A stretch of 64,000 nucleotides of DNA. Origin: Pseudomonadota bacterium. GTDB lineage: Bacteria > Pseudomonadota > Gammaproteobacteria > Burkholderiales > Burkholderiaceae_C. Location of the stretch: assembly GCA_029780695.1 (NCBI GenBank), contig JAKOYD010000130.1:29071-93070 (forward strand), written 5' to 3'. Below, in pieces: positions 1-8,336 of the stretch (position 1 is its first letter; every line of letters begins with the position of its first letter). A program made the translations under genes and the position numbers. Below the pieces are notes generated by a model. It was given only the letters and a program-made list of their open reading frames with translations, had not been told where the DNA came from and did not search any database.

Positions 1-270
<270 letters not shown>

Positions 271-282
271 TCTGAACTGGCC

Positions 283-398
283 AACAGCCGGACGCAAAGG
301 ACGCAAAGGATTCGCGAAGAACGCAAAAAAGAAAACCATTTTTTGGTTGTTCTTTCGCGTCCTTCGCGTCATCTTCGCGTTCTTCGCGTCCGGCTGTT
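283..398. repeat. Palindromic extragenic repeat between norB and norQ
   Basis: Perfect 13-base arms (283-295 and 386-398, AACAGCCGGACGC and its complement) enclose runs of GGACGCAAAG / TTCGCGTCCT type. The element fills the whole gap from the norB stop to just before the norQ start at 412. It can fold into a long hairpin in the nor transcript. No second full copy was seen in this window. Confidence 0.6.
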
Positions 399-411
399 TT
401 ATGGCGCACCC

Positions 412-1227
412 ATGAGCATGTATCGCACTGAATCCGCCGGCGTCCCGGCCATTCCCTTCTACGCCGAGCAGGCCAACGAATGCAGCCTGTTCGAGCACGC
501 CTACCGGCAAAAACTGCCCGCGCTGCTGAAAGGCCCCACCGGCTGCGGCAAGACGCGCTTTGTCGAGCACATGGCCGCGCGCTTGGGCCGCCCGCTGGTT
601 ACCGTCAGTTGCCATGACGACCTGACGGCGGCTGACCTGGTGGGCCGTTACCTCATTGGCGACGGCAACACGGTGTGGAACGACGGCCCGCTGGCGCGCG
701 CCGTGCGCACGGGCGCCATCTGCTACCTCGACGAAGTGGTCGAGGCGCGCAAGGACACCACCGTGGTGCTGCACCCGCTGGCAGACGACCGGCGCCAGTT
801 GCCCATCGAGCGCACGGGCGACGTGCTGCAGGCGCCGCCCGAATTCATGCTGGTCGTCTCGTACAACCCCGGCTACCAGAACCTGCTGAAGAACCTCAAG
901 CCCAGCACCCGCCAACGCTTTGTCGCGCTGGTGTTCGACTACCCCGAGCCGCAGGTGGAGCGCCGCATCATTGCTGCGGAATCAGGAGCAAGCGAGCAGC
1001 TGGCGACGCGCCTGGTCAAGCTCGCGTCGGCCCTGCGCCGACTGACCGACCAGGACCTGGAAGAAACCGTCAGTACCCGCCTGCTGGTGATGGCCGCGCG
1101 GCTGGTGGCCAGCGGCCTGCCCGAAGTACCTGCCTGCCGCGCCGCCATCGTCGACGCCTTGACCGATGACGCCGATACCGCCGAGGCGCTGCACGAAGTG
1201 GTGTTGGCGGCGTTCGCGGCCGACTGA
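412..1227 (+). CDS. norQ: NorQ/CbbQ-type MoxR AAA+ ATPase for NO reductase activation
   Basis: A 271-residue AAA+ ATPase of the NorQ/NirQ/CbbQ family, needed with NorD to insert non-heme iron into or otherwise mature cNOR. Walker A GPTGCGKT is at residues 41-48, and the Walker B region CYLDEV at about 104-109. A downstream SYNPGYQ segment matches the sensor-1 region of the family. The ATG at 412 is chosen because upstream codons fall in the palindromic repeat; ATG at 418 is also possible. It lies between norB and norD on the same strand and acts in the cytoplasm. Length is normal for the family. Confidence 0.9.
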   Translation: MSMYRTESAGVPAIPFYAEQANECSLFEHAYRQKLPALLKGPTGCGKTRFVEHMAARLGRPLVTVSCHDDLTAADLVGRYLIGDGNTVWNDGPLARAVRTGAICYLDEVVEARKDTTVVLHPLADDRRQLPIERTGDVLQAPPEFMLVVSYNPGYQNLLKNLKPSTRQRFVALVFDYPEPQVERRIIAAESGASEQLATRLVKLASALRRLTDQDLEETVSTRLLVMAARLVASGLPEVPACRAAIVDALTDDADTAEALHEVVLAAFAAD

Positions 1228-1261
1228 CGGGCATGCCGCCACGCTGCAGCTTCGTCCGATC

Positions 1262-1379
1262 AAAAGGCCGCGGAGCAGGCCACGCCAGCGAACGTGGTGC
1301 CCGGGCTTGCATCGGGCATCGGCGTTGTCTCCCCTCCCGCAGGAGAGGGGGGAAGGCGCGTCAGCGCCTCAGGGGGGTG
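1262..1379. repeat. R2-family palindromic repeat upstream of norD
   Basis: A GC-rich block with the hallmarks of this family: GCCGCGGAGCAGGCC, an imperfect CCCGGGCTTGCAT...GGCATC arm, CTCCCCTCCC...GGAGAGGGGGG, and GCGTCAGCGCCTCAGGGGGG. Related blocks occur at 4140-4262, 15839-15955, 18878-19068 and 33835-33956. The terminal AGGGGGG run lies 5 bases before the norD ATG and appears to serve as its ribosome-binding site. Confidence 0.7.
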
Positions 1380-1381
1380 TG

Positions 1382-3379
1382 ATGGAGGAATGGGTCGGCG
1401 AACGCTGGCACCGATTCATCTGGCGCGCCGCCGATGCCACCCATCCCAAGGCCGCCGTGCGCCTGGAAAGCGTGCAGCGGGCCGTGCAGATGCTGTTTCG
1501 CGCTGGCGGCGGCGACCCGCTGGTGCGCGTGGTGCCCGCCACCGCGCAGAAGATCGGTGGCCCGCGCGGCTGGCTGCAGAAAGTGGCCGGTCAGGGCGAA
1601 CGCGCGGCGCTGACCACGCTGGACGAACAGACGCTGGCGTTGCCGCCCGTCATCGCCGTGTTCCCCGATGCGGTGCTCAACCGCGACCTTTACCTGTGGC
1701 TGGCCGCGCAAGGTGCTTGCCATCGGTCCACGCCCGCCGGCTGGCTGTCCGACAACGTGGCCGCCACCCAGCGCGCGCTGCAGCGCTTTCCGGGGTTGCG
1801 CGCGCGCTATGGCCGGCTTGCCGAGGCGCACCTGGCGCAGCGACCAGCGCCCGAGCGCCTGCGCGGCACAGCGCGCCAGATGGAGCAGGCGGTGCAAAAG
1901 GCGCTGCGTGCCAGTCTTTGTTTTTCGCCCGACGGTTGCCGTCAGTCTTCCTCCCCCTCTGGGGGAGGGCAGGGGTGGGGGTCGCCCACGCCACCTGCCG
2001 CCGTCGCGGCCCCCATCCCAACCTTTCCCCAGCGGGGGAAGGAGTGGATCGCCATTGCCCCCGTCTGGCTCTGGCTGCAGGCGCTGCAAGGTTCCCCGGA
2101 TGCTTCTAAATTAATAGCGCAGCAGCCTGAATCAGAAAGCGCCAGCGAGCGTTCAGAACCCAAAACTCCCATCAAGAGCGACCCCAAGCGCCGCCGCGCC
2201 CAGCGAACCGAAGACACCAGCAACAAGGACGGCCTGGTGATGTTCTTCCGCGCCGAATCCATTCTGAGCTGGAGCGAGTTCGTGCGCGTCAACCGCACCG
2301 CCGACGACGAGGACAACCAGGACTACGCCCAAGTCGCCGACGACATGGAGCAACTGGCGATTGCGCAGCGCAAGCCGGGCGAGACGCTGGCTGCTCGCAT
2401 CAAATTCGACCTGGACCTGCCCAGCGCCAGCGCCGACGACCTGCCCGTGGGCGAGGGTGAACCGCTGCCCGAATGGGACTGCCAGCAGCAGCGCCTGCTG
2501 CCCGATCGATGCCGCGCGCAGCGCCTGCGGCATCGGCCCGCAGCCGACGATGCGACCGAATCCCATGCGACCGACGCCGCAGCCGAGCTGGCGCGGCGCC
2601 TGCGCACCACGTCGCGCCAGGTGCGCCGGCGCTTTGAGGTGCTGCGCGCCGCGCCGCGTTGGCAACACGCCCTGACGCAGGGCGACGAACTGGATCTGGA
2701 TGCCTGGGTGCGCCACCAGGTCGACCGGCGCGACACGCGCCATCCGCATGGCGAATCGCCGCCCATCTTCTCGCGCCGCGTGCGGTCCGAGCGCAGCCTG
2801 TCCACGTTGATGCTGGCCGACCTGTCGCTGTCGACCGACGCCCACGCCACGCAAACGGCGCGCGTGATCGACCTGGTGCGCGACAGCCTGTTCGTGTTTG
2901 GCAACGCGCTGGATGCGGTGGGCGACCCATTCGAGATGCTCGGTTTCTCATCCGTGCGCCGTACCGTGCGCATGCATGAGTTAAAGCGCTTTGGCGAGCC
3001 GTGGAACGACGCCGCCCGCCAGCGCGTGGCCGCCATCAAGCCCGGCTTCTACACCCGCATGGGCGCCGCCGTCCGCTACGGCACGCTGCGCCTGGGCGAG
3101 CGGCCCGAGCGCCAGCGCCTGATGCTGATCCTGTCCGACGGCAAACCGAACGACCTGGACCACTACGAAGGCCGCCACGGCCTCGAAGACACGCGCCACG
3201 CCGTGCAGGCCGCCCGCGCGGCCGGGCTGGTGCCGTTTTGCGTCACCATCGACCAGGAAGCCAACAGCTATCTGCCGCGCCTGTTCGGCAGCCAGGGCTT
3301 TGCGTTGGTCCATCGGCCGGACCAATTGGCCGGTGCGCTTACACAGGTGTACATTCGACTGACTGCCTCGGTCAGATAA
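1382..3379 (+). CDS. norD: NorD, von Willebrand A domain protein for NO reductase activation
   Basis: A 665-residue cytoplasmic partner of the NorQ ATPase. The C-terminal third carries a vWA fold with a MIDAS motif DLSLS (bases about 2818-2832) and the later segment LILSDGKPND (about 3127-3156). The ATG at 1382 is preceded by an AGGGGGG run. The middle of the protein is odd. Bases 1948-2043 are a palindromic repeat coding for a Ser/Pro/Gly-rich stretch (SSSPSGGGQGWGSP), and bases 2102-2150 are a second repeat type; both are read through without a stop. Acidic, low-complexity linkers are usual in NorD, so the insertions may be tolerated there. It ends 58 bases before the regulator gene. Confidence 0.9.
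   Translation: MEEWVGERWHRFIWRAADATHPKAAVRLESVQRAVQMLFRAGGGDPLVRVVPATAQKIGGPRGWLQKVAGQGERAALTTLDEQTLALPPVIAVFPDAVLNRDLYLWLAAQGACHRSTPAGWLSDNVAATQRALQRFPGLRARYGRLAEAHLAQRPAPERLRGTARQMEQAVQKALRASLCFSPDGCRQSSSPSGGGQGWGSPTPPAAVAAPIPTFPQRGKEWIAIAPVWLWLQALQGSPDASKLIAQQPESESASERSEPKTPIKSDPKRRRAQRTEDTSNKDGLVMFFRAESILSWSEFVRVNRTADDEDNQDYAQVADDMEQLAIAQRKPGETLAARIKFDLDLPSASADDLPVGEGEPLPEWDCQQQRLLPDRCRAQRLRHRPAADDATESHATDAAAELARRLRTTSRQVRRRFEVLRAAPRWQHALTQGDELDLDAWVRHQVDRRDTRHPHGESPPIFSRRVRSERSLSTLMLADLSLSTDAHATQTARVIDLVRDSLFVFGNALDAVGDPFEMLGFSSVRRTVRMHELKRFGEPWNDAARQRVAAIKPGFYTRMGAAVRYGTLRLGERPERQRLMLILSDGKPNDLDHYEGRHGLEDTRHAVQAARAAGLVPFCVTIDQEANSYLPRLFGSQGFALVHRPDQLAGALTQVYIRLTASVR
1948..2043. repeat. 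R3 palindromic repeat inserted inside norD
   Basis: The left arm TCCTCCCCCTCTGGGGGAGG runs on into GCAGGGGTGGGGG. The right arm, CCCCCATCCCAACC followed by TTTCCCCAGCGGGGGAA, is the imperfect complement. The 96 bases keep the norD frame open. A shorter relative is inside selB (35394-35418), and a related block lies at 18878-18935. Confidence 0.7.
2102..2150. repeat. R4 repeat copy inside norD
   Basis: A copy of the CCAGCGCTTG...GCAGCTATTAA...GAAGC family, read here in reverse as GCTTCTAAATTAATAGC, a spacer, and GAAAGCGCCAGCG. It codes for the norD residues around ASKLIAQQPESESASE. Confidence 0.6.
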
Positions 3380-3437
3380 ACTCGGTTTTTGCACAAATTT
3401 GGTGCGTGTTTGCGCCGCGCCGACCCCAAGCCCGCCT

Positions 3438-4136
3438 GTGGACCTCGACAAATTCAACTTCCCGCGTTACCTCGCCACGCTGCCGCTGTTTTCCAGCATG
3501 CGCGAAGAAGAGCTTCGCCGACTGGCCACTGGCTGCCAGCTGCGCCGCATGGAACGCGGCAAGCTCATCTTTCGCGCCGGCGAGCCGTGCAATGAATTCC
3601 ACGTGGCCGTGCTCGGGCAGGTCAAGCTGTTCGCCATTTCGCCCGCGGGGGTCGAAAAAGTCATTGAGCTGTGCGGCCCGGGCAACAGCTTTGCCGAAGC
3701 GGTGATGTTCATGGGCGCGCCCTACGTGGTGTCGGCGCAGACGCTGACCGATTCGCTGATCCTCACGGTGAACAAGGACACGGTCTTTTCAGAAATCGCC
3801 CAGAACCCCGACTTCTCGCTGCGCATGTTGGCCGGCCTGTCGCGCCGTCTCCACGGTCTTATCAAGGACGTAGAGGCCTACGCCCTGCACAGCGGCGTGC
3901 AGCGGGTCATTGGTTACTTGCTGGGCGACCGCATGACCGAGAGCGAAACCGCCTCCGAAGCCATCACCGTGTCGCTGCCCGTCAGCAAGGCGTCCATCGC
4001 CTCGCGCTTGTCCCTTACGCCCGAATACTTCTCGCGCGTGCTGAACGAGCTGGAAACGGCGGGGCTGATTCACGTCGACAAGCGCGATATCCACATCGCC
4101 GACACGGCGCGGCTGGCCAACTACCAGCCGAGATAA
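3438..4136 (+). CDS. dnr: Crp/Fnr-family regulator, Dnr/NnrR-like
   Basis: A 232-residue regulator with an N-terminal cyclic-nucleotide-binding-type beta barrel (about residues 10-120), a dimerisation helix, and a C-terminal winged helix. The recognition helix contains EYFSR, fitting the ExxSR pattern that FNR-type proteins use to read TTGAT-N4-ATCAA. The N-terminal cysteines of oxygen-sensing FNR are absent, which favours an NO-responsive Dnr/NnrR type. Two boxes of that kind are seen at 7256-7269 and 20942-20955 before nirJ and nirS. The GTG at 3438 is the best start (the product then begins with the family-like MDLDKFNF); a TTG at 3399 is an alternative. No inducer has been shown. Confidence 0.85.
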   Translation: MDLDKFNFPRYLATLPLFSSMREEELRRLATGCQLRRMERGKLIFRAGEPCNEFHVAVLGQVKLFAISPAGVEKVIELCGPGNSFAEAVMFMGAPYVVSAQTLTDSLILTVNKDTVFSEIAQNPDFSLRMLAGLSRRLHGLIKDVEAYALHSGVQRVIGYLLGDRMTESETASEAITVSLPVSKASIASRLSLTPEYFSRVLNELETAGLIHVDKRDIHIADTARLANYQPR

Positions 4137-4139
4137 GGA

Positions 4140-4262
4140 CTCCCCCTGAGTCGCCTGCGGCGCCTTCCCCCGAAGGGGGACAACGCTGGCGGCCGGGGAA
4201 ACCCCGGCCACTGCGTTCTGGCTTGGCCTGCTCCGCGGCCATTTGAAGGGGCTTGCTTCGCA
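4140..4262. repeat. R2-family palindromic repeat between dnr and nirN
   Basis: It fills the gap between the converging dnr and nirN genes. It contains CTCCCCCTGAG, a GGCGCC core, CTTCCCCCGAAGGGGGA, CGGCCGGGGAAACCCCGGCC (a perfect hairpin) and GGCCTGCTCCGCGGCC. The last is the complement of the GGCCGCGGAGCAGGCC mark in the other copies. It could act as a bidirectional terminator, but there is no clear T tract. Confidence 0.65.
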
Positions 4263-4306
4263 GCCCTTAGGTTGATCTTCCAGCGTGTAAAAACGCGAAG
4301 CATCCG

Positions 4307-5914
4307 TTAATGCGAAGTGCCCTCGGATTTCGAGATTTTGTTGTGCAGGTTGTATTTGCCGACGGGTTTGCGCATCGGTAGCCGCTTGACTTCCTTGAAC
4401 GTCGCCGCGTCGTAGACGATCAGCGCGCCGTCGTCTTCCCACAGGCTGGCCAGGGCATATTTGCCGTCCTTGGTGAATTCGATGTGCGCGAGCGTCTTGC
4501 CCGGCTCGCCCTTCACTTCAGCCACCGGCGCCAGCGTGCGCTTGTCGATGATGGTCATGATGTGCTTGGCCTTCGGGCTCATCATCGAATCGGTCCACGC
4601 GTAGGGCGTCGCTTCGTGGCTGCGCATGAAGAAGCCAGGGCCGGGCGTGGCGATGTTCTTCACCAGCTGCCACGTCTTCATGTCGATCACGCTGATGGTG
4701 CCGTCCTGCAGATTCGGGCTGGCCAGCACGCGCGTGCCGTTGTAGTCGAAGGTGATGCCCGAGCCCAGGTGCGGCATGCCGGCAATCGGCAGCGTGGCGA
4801 TTTTGCGCCGCACGTTCAGGTTGACCACCTGGCCGCTGGGTGTGCCGTCGGCGTGCGGGCGCGCGGCGCCCAGGGCGTGCGTGTAGCTCTGGTCAAAGAA
4901 GAAGTCGTCCAGTGGCTCGTCCAGCGGCGTGCGGCGAACGCCGTGAAAGCCGGGCTTGGCGATGGCCTCGCCCATCTTGTAGTCGTGCACCAGGCCGTCG
5001 TAGATGGGCGCGGCCTTGGGGTCGTAGCTGATCTCCCACAACTCGGCGATGTCCTTCAACGCGACGACGAAGCTCTTGCGCGGCTCGGCGTCGTACACGG
5101 CCGACACGCGCGAGCTTTGCTTGCCGTCGAGCGTGGTGGCGGCATAGGTCTTGACCGGCTTCAGGTCGGCATCGAACAGCACCACGGTGTGCGGCAGGTA
5201 GTTGGCGGCCATCACCCACTGGCCGTCGCCGCTGACGGCGATGTTGCGCATGTTGATGCCGGCGCGCACCTCGGCCACGGTTTTCAGGTTCCACAAGTCG
5301 ACCTTGGTGATCCAGCCGTCGCGCGAGCCGAAGAACACATAGCGCCCATCGGGCGTGAACTTGGGGCCGCCGTGCAGCGCAAAGCGGCTGGCGAAGCGGT
5401 GGATCGGCTCGAAGGTGTCGCCGTCGAGCAGGGTGACGTGGTGGTCGCCGCCTTCGACGACCACGAACAGGTTCATGGGGTCGGCGCGCCATTGCGGCTT
5501 CGCAGGCCAGTCCTTCCAGCCTGCTGTTTCGATCCGGCTGGCGGCGATGTCGGCGTCGGTCCAACTCGGTGCAGGCGACACAGGCGTGTAGATCCAGTCG
5601 GCGAGGGCGGTGATTTCGTCGGACTTGAGCGTGTCCTTGAACGGCAGCATCTGCGTGGCCGCCCGGCCGTCCTGGATCACCTTCAGCGCGTCGGGTTTGC
5701 GCAGGCGCGCCAGGCTTTCCGGCAGCAACGCCGGCCCCATGCCGCCCAGGCGCTGCGCGCCGTGGCAGCTGGCGCAGTGCTGTTGATAAAGGGCCTGAAC
5801 CGCCGCCGGCGAGGGACTTTGGGACGCGGCGGCTGGCGCCTGTGCGCTGGCTGCGGCTGTCGATGCGATCAGGAAGGCGGCCACGAGTGCGCGCTGGGTA
5901 ACTTCAAAAAACAT
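4307..5914 (-). CDS. nirN: NirN, dihydro-heme d1 dehydrogenase (c/d1-type)
   Basis: A 535-residue periplasmic protein built like NirS. It has a signal peptide ending near ASAQA (residue 26), a cytochrome c domain with CASCH at 47-51, and an eight-bladed propeller domain. NirN oxidises the side chain of dihydro-heme d1 in the last step of cofactor synthesis and hands d1 to NirS. It is shorter than NirS and ends KSEGTSH. The start ATG (5912-5914) lies inside an R4 repeat (5902-5944), so leader and first codons (MFFEV) come from repeat DNA. The gene follows nirJ by 42 bases on the same strand and is probably cotranscribed with it. Confidence 0.9.
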   Translation of the reverse strand: MFFEVTQRALVAAFLIASTAAASAQAPAAASQSPSPAAVQALYQQHCASCHGAQRLGGMGPALLPESLARLRKPDALKVIQDGRAATQMLPFKDTLKSDEITALADWIYTPVSPAPSWTDADIAASRIETAGWKDWPAKPQWRADPMNLFVVVEGGDHHVTLLDGDTFEPIHRFASRFALHGGPKFTPDGRYVFFGSRDGWITKVDLWNLKTVAEVRAGINMRNIAVSGDGQWVMAANYLPHTVVLFDADLKPVKTYAATTLDGKQSSRVSAVYDAEPRKSFVVALKDIAELWEISYDPKAAPIYDGLVHDYKMGEAIAKPGFHGVRRTPLDEPLDDFFFDQSYTHALGAARPHADGTPSGQVVNLNVRRKIATLPIAGMPHLGSGITFDYNGTRVLASPNLQDGTISVIDMKTWQLVKNIATPGPGFFMRSHEATPYAWTDSMMSPKAKHIMTIIDKRTLAPVAEVKGEPGKTLAHIEFTKDGKYALASLWEDDGALIVYDAATFKEVKRLPMRKPVGKYNLHNKISKSEGTSH

Positions 5915-5944
5915 AGCTGCTTGCGCTTGCTGGAAGGGCGCTGG
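5902..5944. repeat. R4 repeat copy containing the nirN start codon
   Basis: On the minus strand it reads CCAGCGCCCTTCCAGCAAGC, then GCAAGCAGCTATGTTTTTTG, then AAG. The ATG of nirN is the ATG within CAGCTATG of the repeat. Confidence 0.7.
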
Positions 5945-5956
5945 CGCCCGATTTGA

Positions 5957-7192
5957 TCAAGAATCGAGGGGCACGAGTTCGATGACCTTGCGGCGCGATG
6001 AGAACACGGTGGTCTCGACGCGATCACCGCTGCCGTCAAAGCCGATCTCCTCGTCCGTCAGGTAGCAGCCCGGGTCTTCGGCCCAGGCGTCGCCCGTGAC
6101 CTGCTGGGCGCGCACGCGCGTGTTGCCGCTGCAGATGGCGAAGTGCGCGCACTGGCCGCAGCGACCGCCCACGGGGCGGGGCTTGGCCTTCAGGCCGGCC
6201 ATCAGCGGGTCGGACGTGTCCTGCCAGATCTCGGAGAACGGCCGCGCCTTGACGTTGCCCAGGCCGTAGTGCCACCACATGGTGTCGGGGTGCACGTCGC
6301 CCACGTTGTCGATGTTGGCGATGTTGACGCCCGACGAATTGCCGCCCCAGGCAACAAGGCGCGCGCGCACGTCTTCCGTCCAGCGTGGCAGGTGCTGCTC
6401 CACCCATTGCAGCAGGTACACGCCGTCGGCGTCGTTGTTGCCGGTGACGTATTCGTGCCGACCGCCGGCTTGGGCGTCGGCCCAGGCGGTGTCGTAGAGC
6501 AGGTCGAGCGCGGCGCGCGTGGCGATGTGGCGCGCGTCCTTGCCGCGGTGGATGTTGCCGCGGCCGGCGTAGTTGAGGTGGCTGAAGTAGAACTTGTCGA
6601 CGTCCTCTTCGCGCATCAGCTGCAGCAGGTTGGGCAGGTCGTGCGCGTTCAGCTCGGTCATGGTGAAGCGCAGGCCCACCTTGGTGCCCAGCTTTTGCAG
6701 GTGGCGCACGGCGGCCAGCGATTTGTCAAACGCGCCGTCGAGCCGGCGGAACTTGTCGTGCGTGGCGCCAATGCCGTCGAGGCTGATGCCCACGTAGTCA
6801 AAGCCGTGGTCGTGGATGCGCCGGGCCAGCGGCTCGTCGATCAGCGTGCCGTTGGTCGAAAGGCCGACGTAGAACTTCATCGCCTTGGCGCGCTCGGCAA
6901 TCTCGAAGATGTCCGGCCGCAGCAGCGGCTCGCCGCCGGAGAGGATGAGCGCTGGCACCTTGAAGGCCTTCAGGTCGTCCATCACGCCAAAGACCTGTTC
7001 CAGCGTCAGCTCGCCCGGGTAGTCGTGGTCGGCGCTGAAGGCGTAGCAATGCTTGCAGGTGAGGTTGCAGCGGCGGATCAGGTTCCAGATGACGACGGGG
7101 CCCGGCGGCCCGCCACGGCGCGCGGGTGGCGGATAGGTGCCGGTGGCCTCGGCGCGGGCCAACTCGTGCATGAACTGGGAGATGCGGAACAT
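5957..7192 (-). CDS. nirJ: NirJ, radical SAM enzyme of heme d1 synthesis
   Basis: A 411-residue cytoplasmic radical SAM protein. The cluster motif CNLTCKHCY (Cys42, Cys46, Cys49) binds the SAM-cleaving 4Fe-4S cluster. LSGGEPLLRPD is the GGE motif. The C-terminal SPASM-type region has CGQCAHFAICSGNTR and a later Cys. NirJ removes propionate side chains from 12,18-didecarboxysiroheme to form the d1 oxo groups. An FNR-type box 64 bases upstream (7256-7269) and a TAAGAT -10 (7229-7234) give it its own promoter, now that it is separated from nirSCFDLGH by the carbon module. Confidence 0.92.
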   Translation of the reverse strand: MFRISQFMHELARAEATGTYPPPARRGGPPGPVVIWNLIRRCNLTCKHCYAFSADHDYPGELTLEQVFGVMDDLKAFKVPALILSGGEPLLRPDIFEIAERAKAMKFYVGLSTNGTLIDEPLARRIHDHGFDYVGISLDGIGATHDKFRRLDGAFDKSLAAVRHLQKLGTKVGLRFTMTELNAHDLPNLLQLMREEDVDKFYFSHLNYAGRGNIHRGKDARHIATRAALDLLYDTAWADAQAGGRHEYVTGNNDADGVYLLQWVEQHLPRWTEDVRARLVAWGGNSSGVNIANIDNVGDVHPDTMWWHYGLGNVKARPFSEIWQDTSDPLMAGLKAKPRPVGGRCGQCAHFAICSGNTRVRAQQVTGDAWAEDPGCYLTDEEIGFDGSGDRVETTVFSSRRKVIELVPLDS

Positions 7193-7228
7193 GGGTTGGC
7201 CTTTGCAAACGACTGGACAGATCGGCCC

Positions 7229-7269
7229 ATCTTAGGGCGCCAACCAGCGCCAGCCATGACATGAGTCAA
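7229..7269 (-). promoter_or_regulatory. FNR/Dnr-type box and -10 element upstream of nirJ
   Basis: Bases 7256-7269 read ATGACATGAGTCAA, an FNR-type dyad (TGAC-N4-GTCA core; on the minus strand TTGAC-N4-GTCAT). Bases 7229-7234 are TAAGAT on the minus strand. The distance between box centre (7262.5) and -10 centre (7231.5) is 31 bases, as expected for a class II FNR promoter with the box at -41.5. The start of transcription would be near 7221, about 29 bases before the nirJ ATG. Confidence 0.65.
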
Positions 7270-7414
7270 TTTCGGCGAGGGCGCCGTTCTCGTCATAAAT
7301 GTCTCATCGTCCCTAGGTTAAATACCGTTGACAAGCGTTCCGCTTTAGGTGCTGCGCCTGCCGAGCAGGCAGCGGCTCGCCGACGGAAAAAACCTTTTTT
7401 GAAAACCCTACGCC

Positions 7415-8266
7415 ATGCACGAAGTCACAGACACCTCTTCCAGCATCCCGCCCAGCGCCCACGACCCCCTGCCCAAGGTCTGGGACGAGAACGCCCGCAT
7501 CGGCGAAATGCTCAAGGGCCGGCGCGGCCTGATCATCGGCGTTGCCAACGAGCACAGCATTGCCTTCGGCTGCGCGGCCAAGCTGCGCGGCTTTGGCGCC
7601 GAGGTGGCGCTGACCTATCTGAACGAAAAGGCCAAGCCTTACGTGCAGCCCTTGGCCGAGCGCATTCAGGCCGACGTGCTGCTGCCGCTGGACGTGTGCG
7701 AGCCGGGCGGCGTGCAAGCGGTGTTCGAGAGCTTGCGCGAGCGCTGGGGCTATCTGGACTTCATCGTGCACTCCATCGCCTTCGCGCCCAAGCACGATTT
7801 GCACGGCCGCATCGTCGACTGCTCGCGCGAGGGCTTTTTGCAGGCGATGCAGATTTCCTGCCACTCGTTCATCGAGGTGGCGCACCACGCGCAAAGCCTG
7901 ATGCGGCCCGGCGGCGCGCTGGTGACGATGAGCTACTACGGCGCCGACAAGGTGGTGCAGAACTACAACATGATGGGCCCGGTCAAGGCGGCGCTGGAGT
8001 CCACGGTGCGCTACCTGGCGGCCGACCTGGGCGAATCGCGCGTGCGTGTCTACGCCGTGTCGCCCGGCCCGCTGAAAACCCGCGCCGCCAGCGGCATCGA
8101 CCACTTCGACGAACTGGTGCGCATGGCACTGGAACGCACGCCGGAGCGCCGGCTGGTCGACATTGCCGAGGTCGGGCGCGTGGTGGCGTTTCTGGTCGGG
8201 GGCGGCGCCTCGGGCATGACGGGCGACGTGATCTACGTCGATGCCGGGCTGCACCACATGGCCTGA
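7415..8266 (+). CDS. fabI: FabI-type enoyl-ACP reductase / SDR
   Basis: A 283-residue short-chain reductase of the FabI group. The nucleotide-binding region [15 protein letters not shown] is followed by the family segment IVHSIAFAP, and the catalytic Tyr-x6-Lys is seen in YNMMGPVK. It would reduce trans-2-enoyl-acyl carrier protein (or enoyl-CoA) with NAD(P)H. An N-terminal extension of about 30 residues is longer than in housekeeping FabI. It is the first gene of a plus-strand cluster with a DUF3141 protein, MaoC-Pta and acetate kinase, so it is likely a second, accessory FabI tied to that module rather than the main fatty-acid enzyme. Confidence 0.85.
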   Translation: MHEVTDTSSSIPPSAHDPLPKVWDENARIGEMLKGRRGLIIGVANEHSIAFGCAAKLRGFGAEVALTYLNEKAKPYVQPLAERIQADVLLPLDVCEPGGVQAVFESLRERWGYLDFIVHSIAFAPKHDLHGRIVDCSREGFLQAMQISCHSFIEVAHHAQSLMRPGGALVTMSYYGADKVVQNYNMMGPVKAALESTVRYLAADLGESRVRVYAVSPGPLKTRAASGIDHFDELVRMALERTPERRLVDIAEVGRVVAFLVGGGASGMTGDVIYVDAGLHHMA

Positions 8267-8336
8267 GCCGGCTGTCTTTTCTTCGTTTCCCCTTTTATTT
8301 CTCTCCCCAAGACCGCTTGCCGGGAAAGGTTTCGCC

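Noticed and set aside
4484..5956. Long plus-strand open frame opposite nirN
   Set aside because: His/Arg/Ala-rich shadow of a well-supported gene on the other strand; no family signature.
7328..7351. TTGACA at 7328-7333 as the -35 of the fabI operon
   Set aside because: No plausible -10 lies 16-18 bases downstream, where the sequence is GC-rich.
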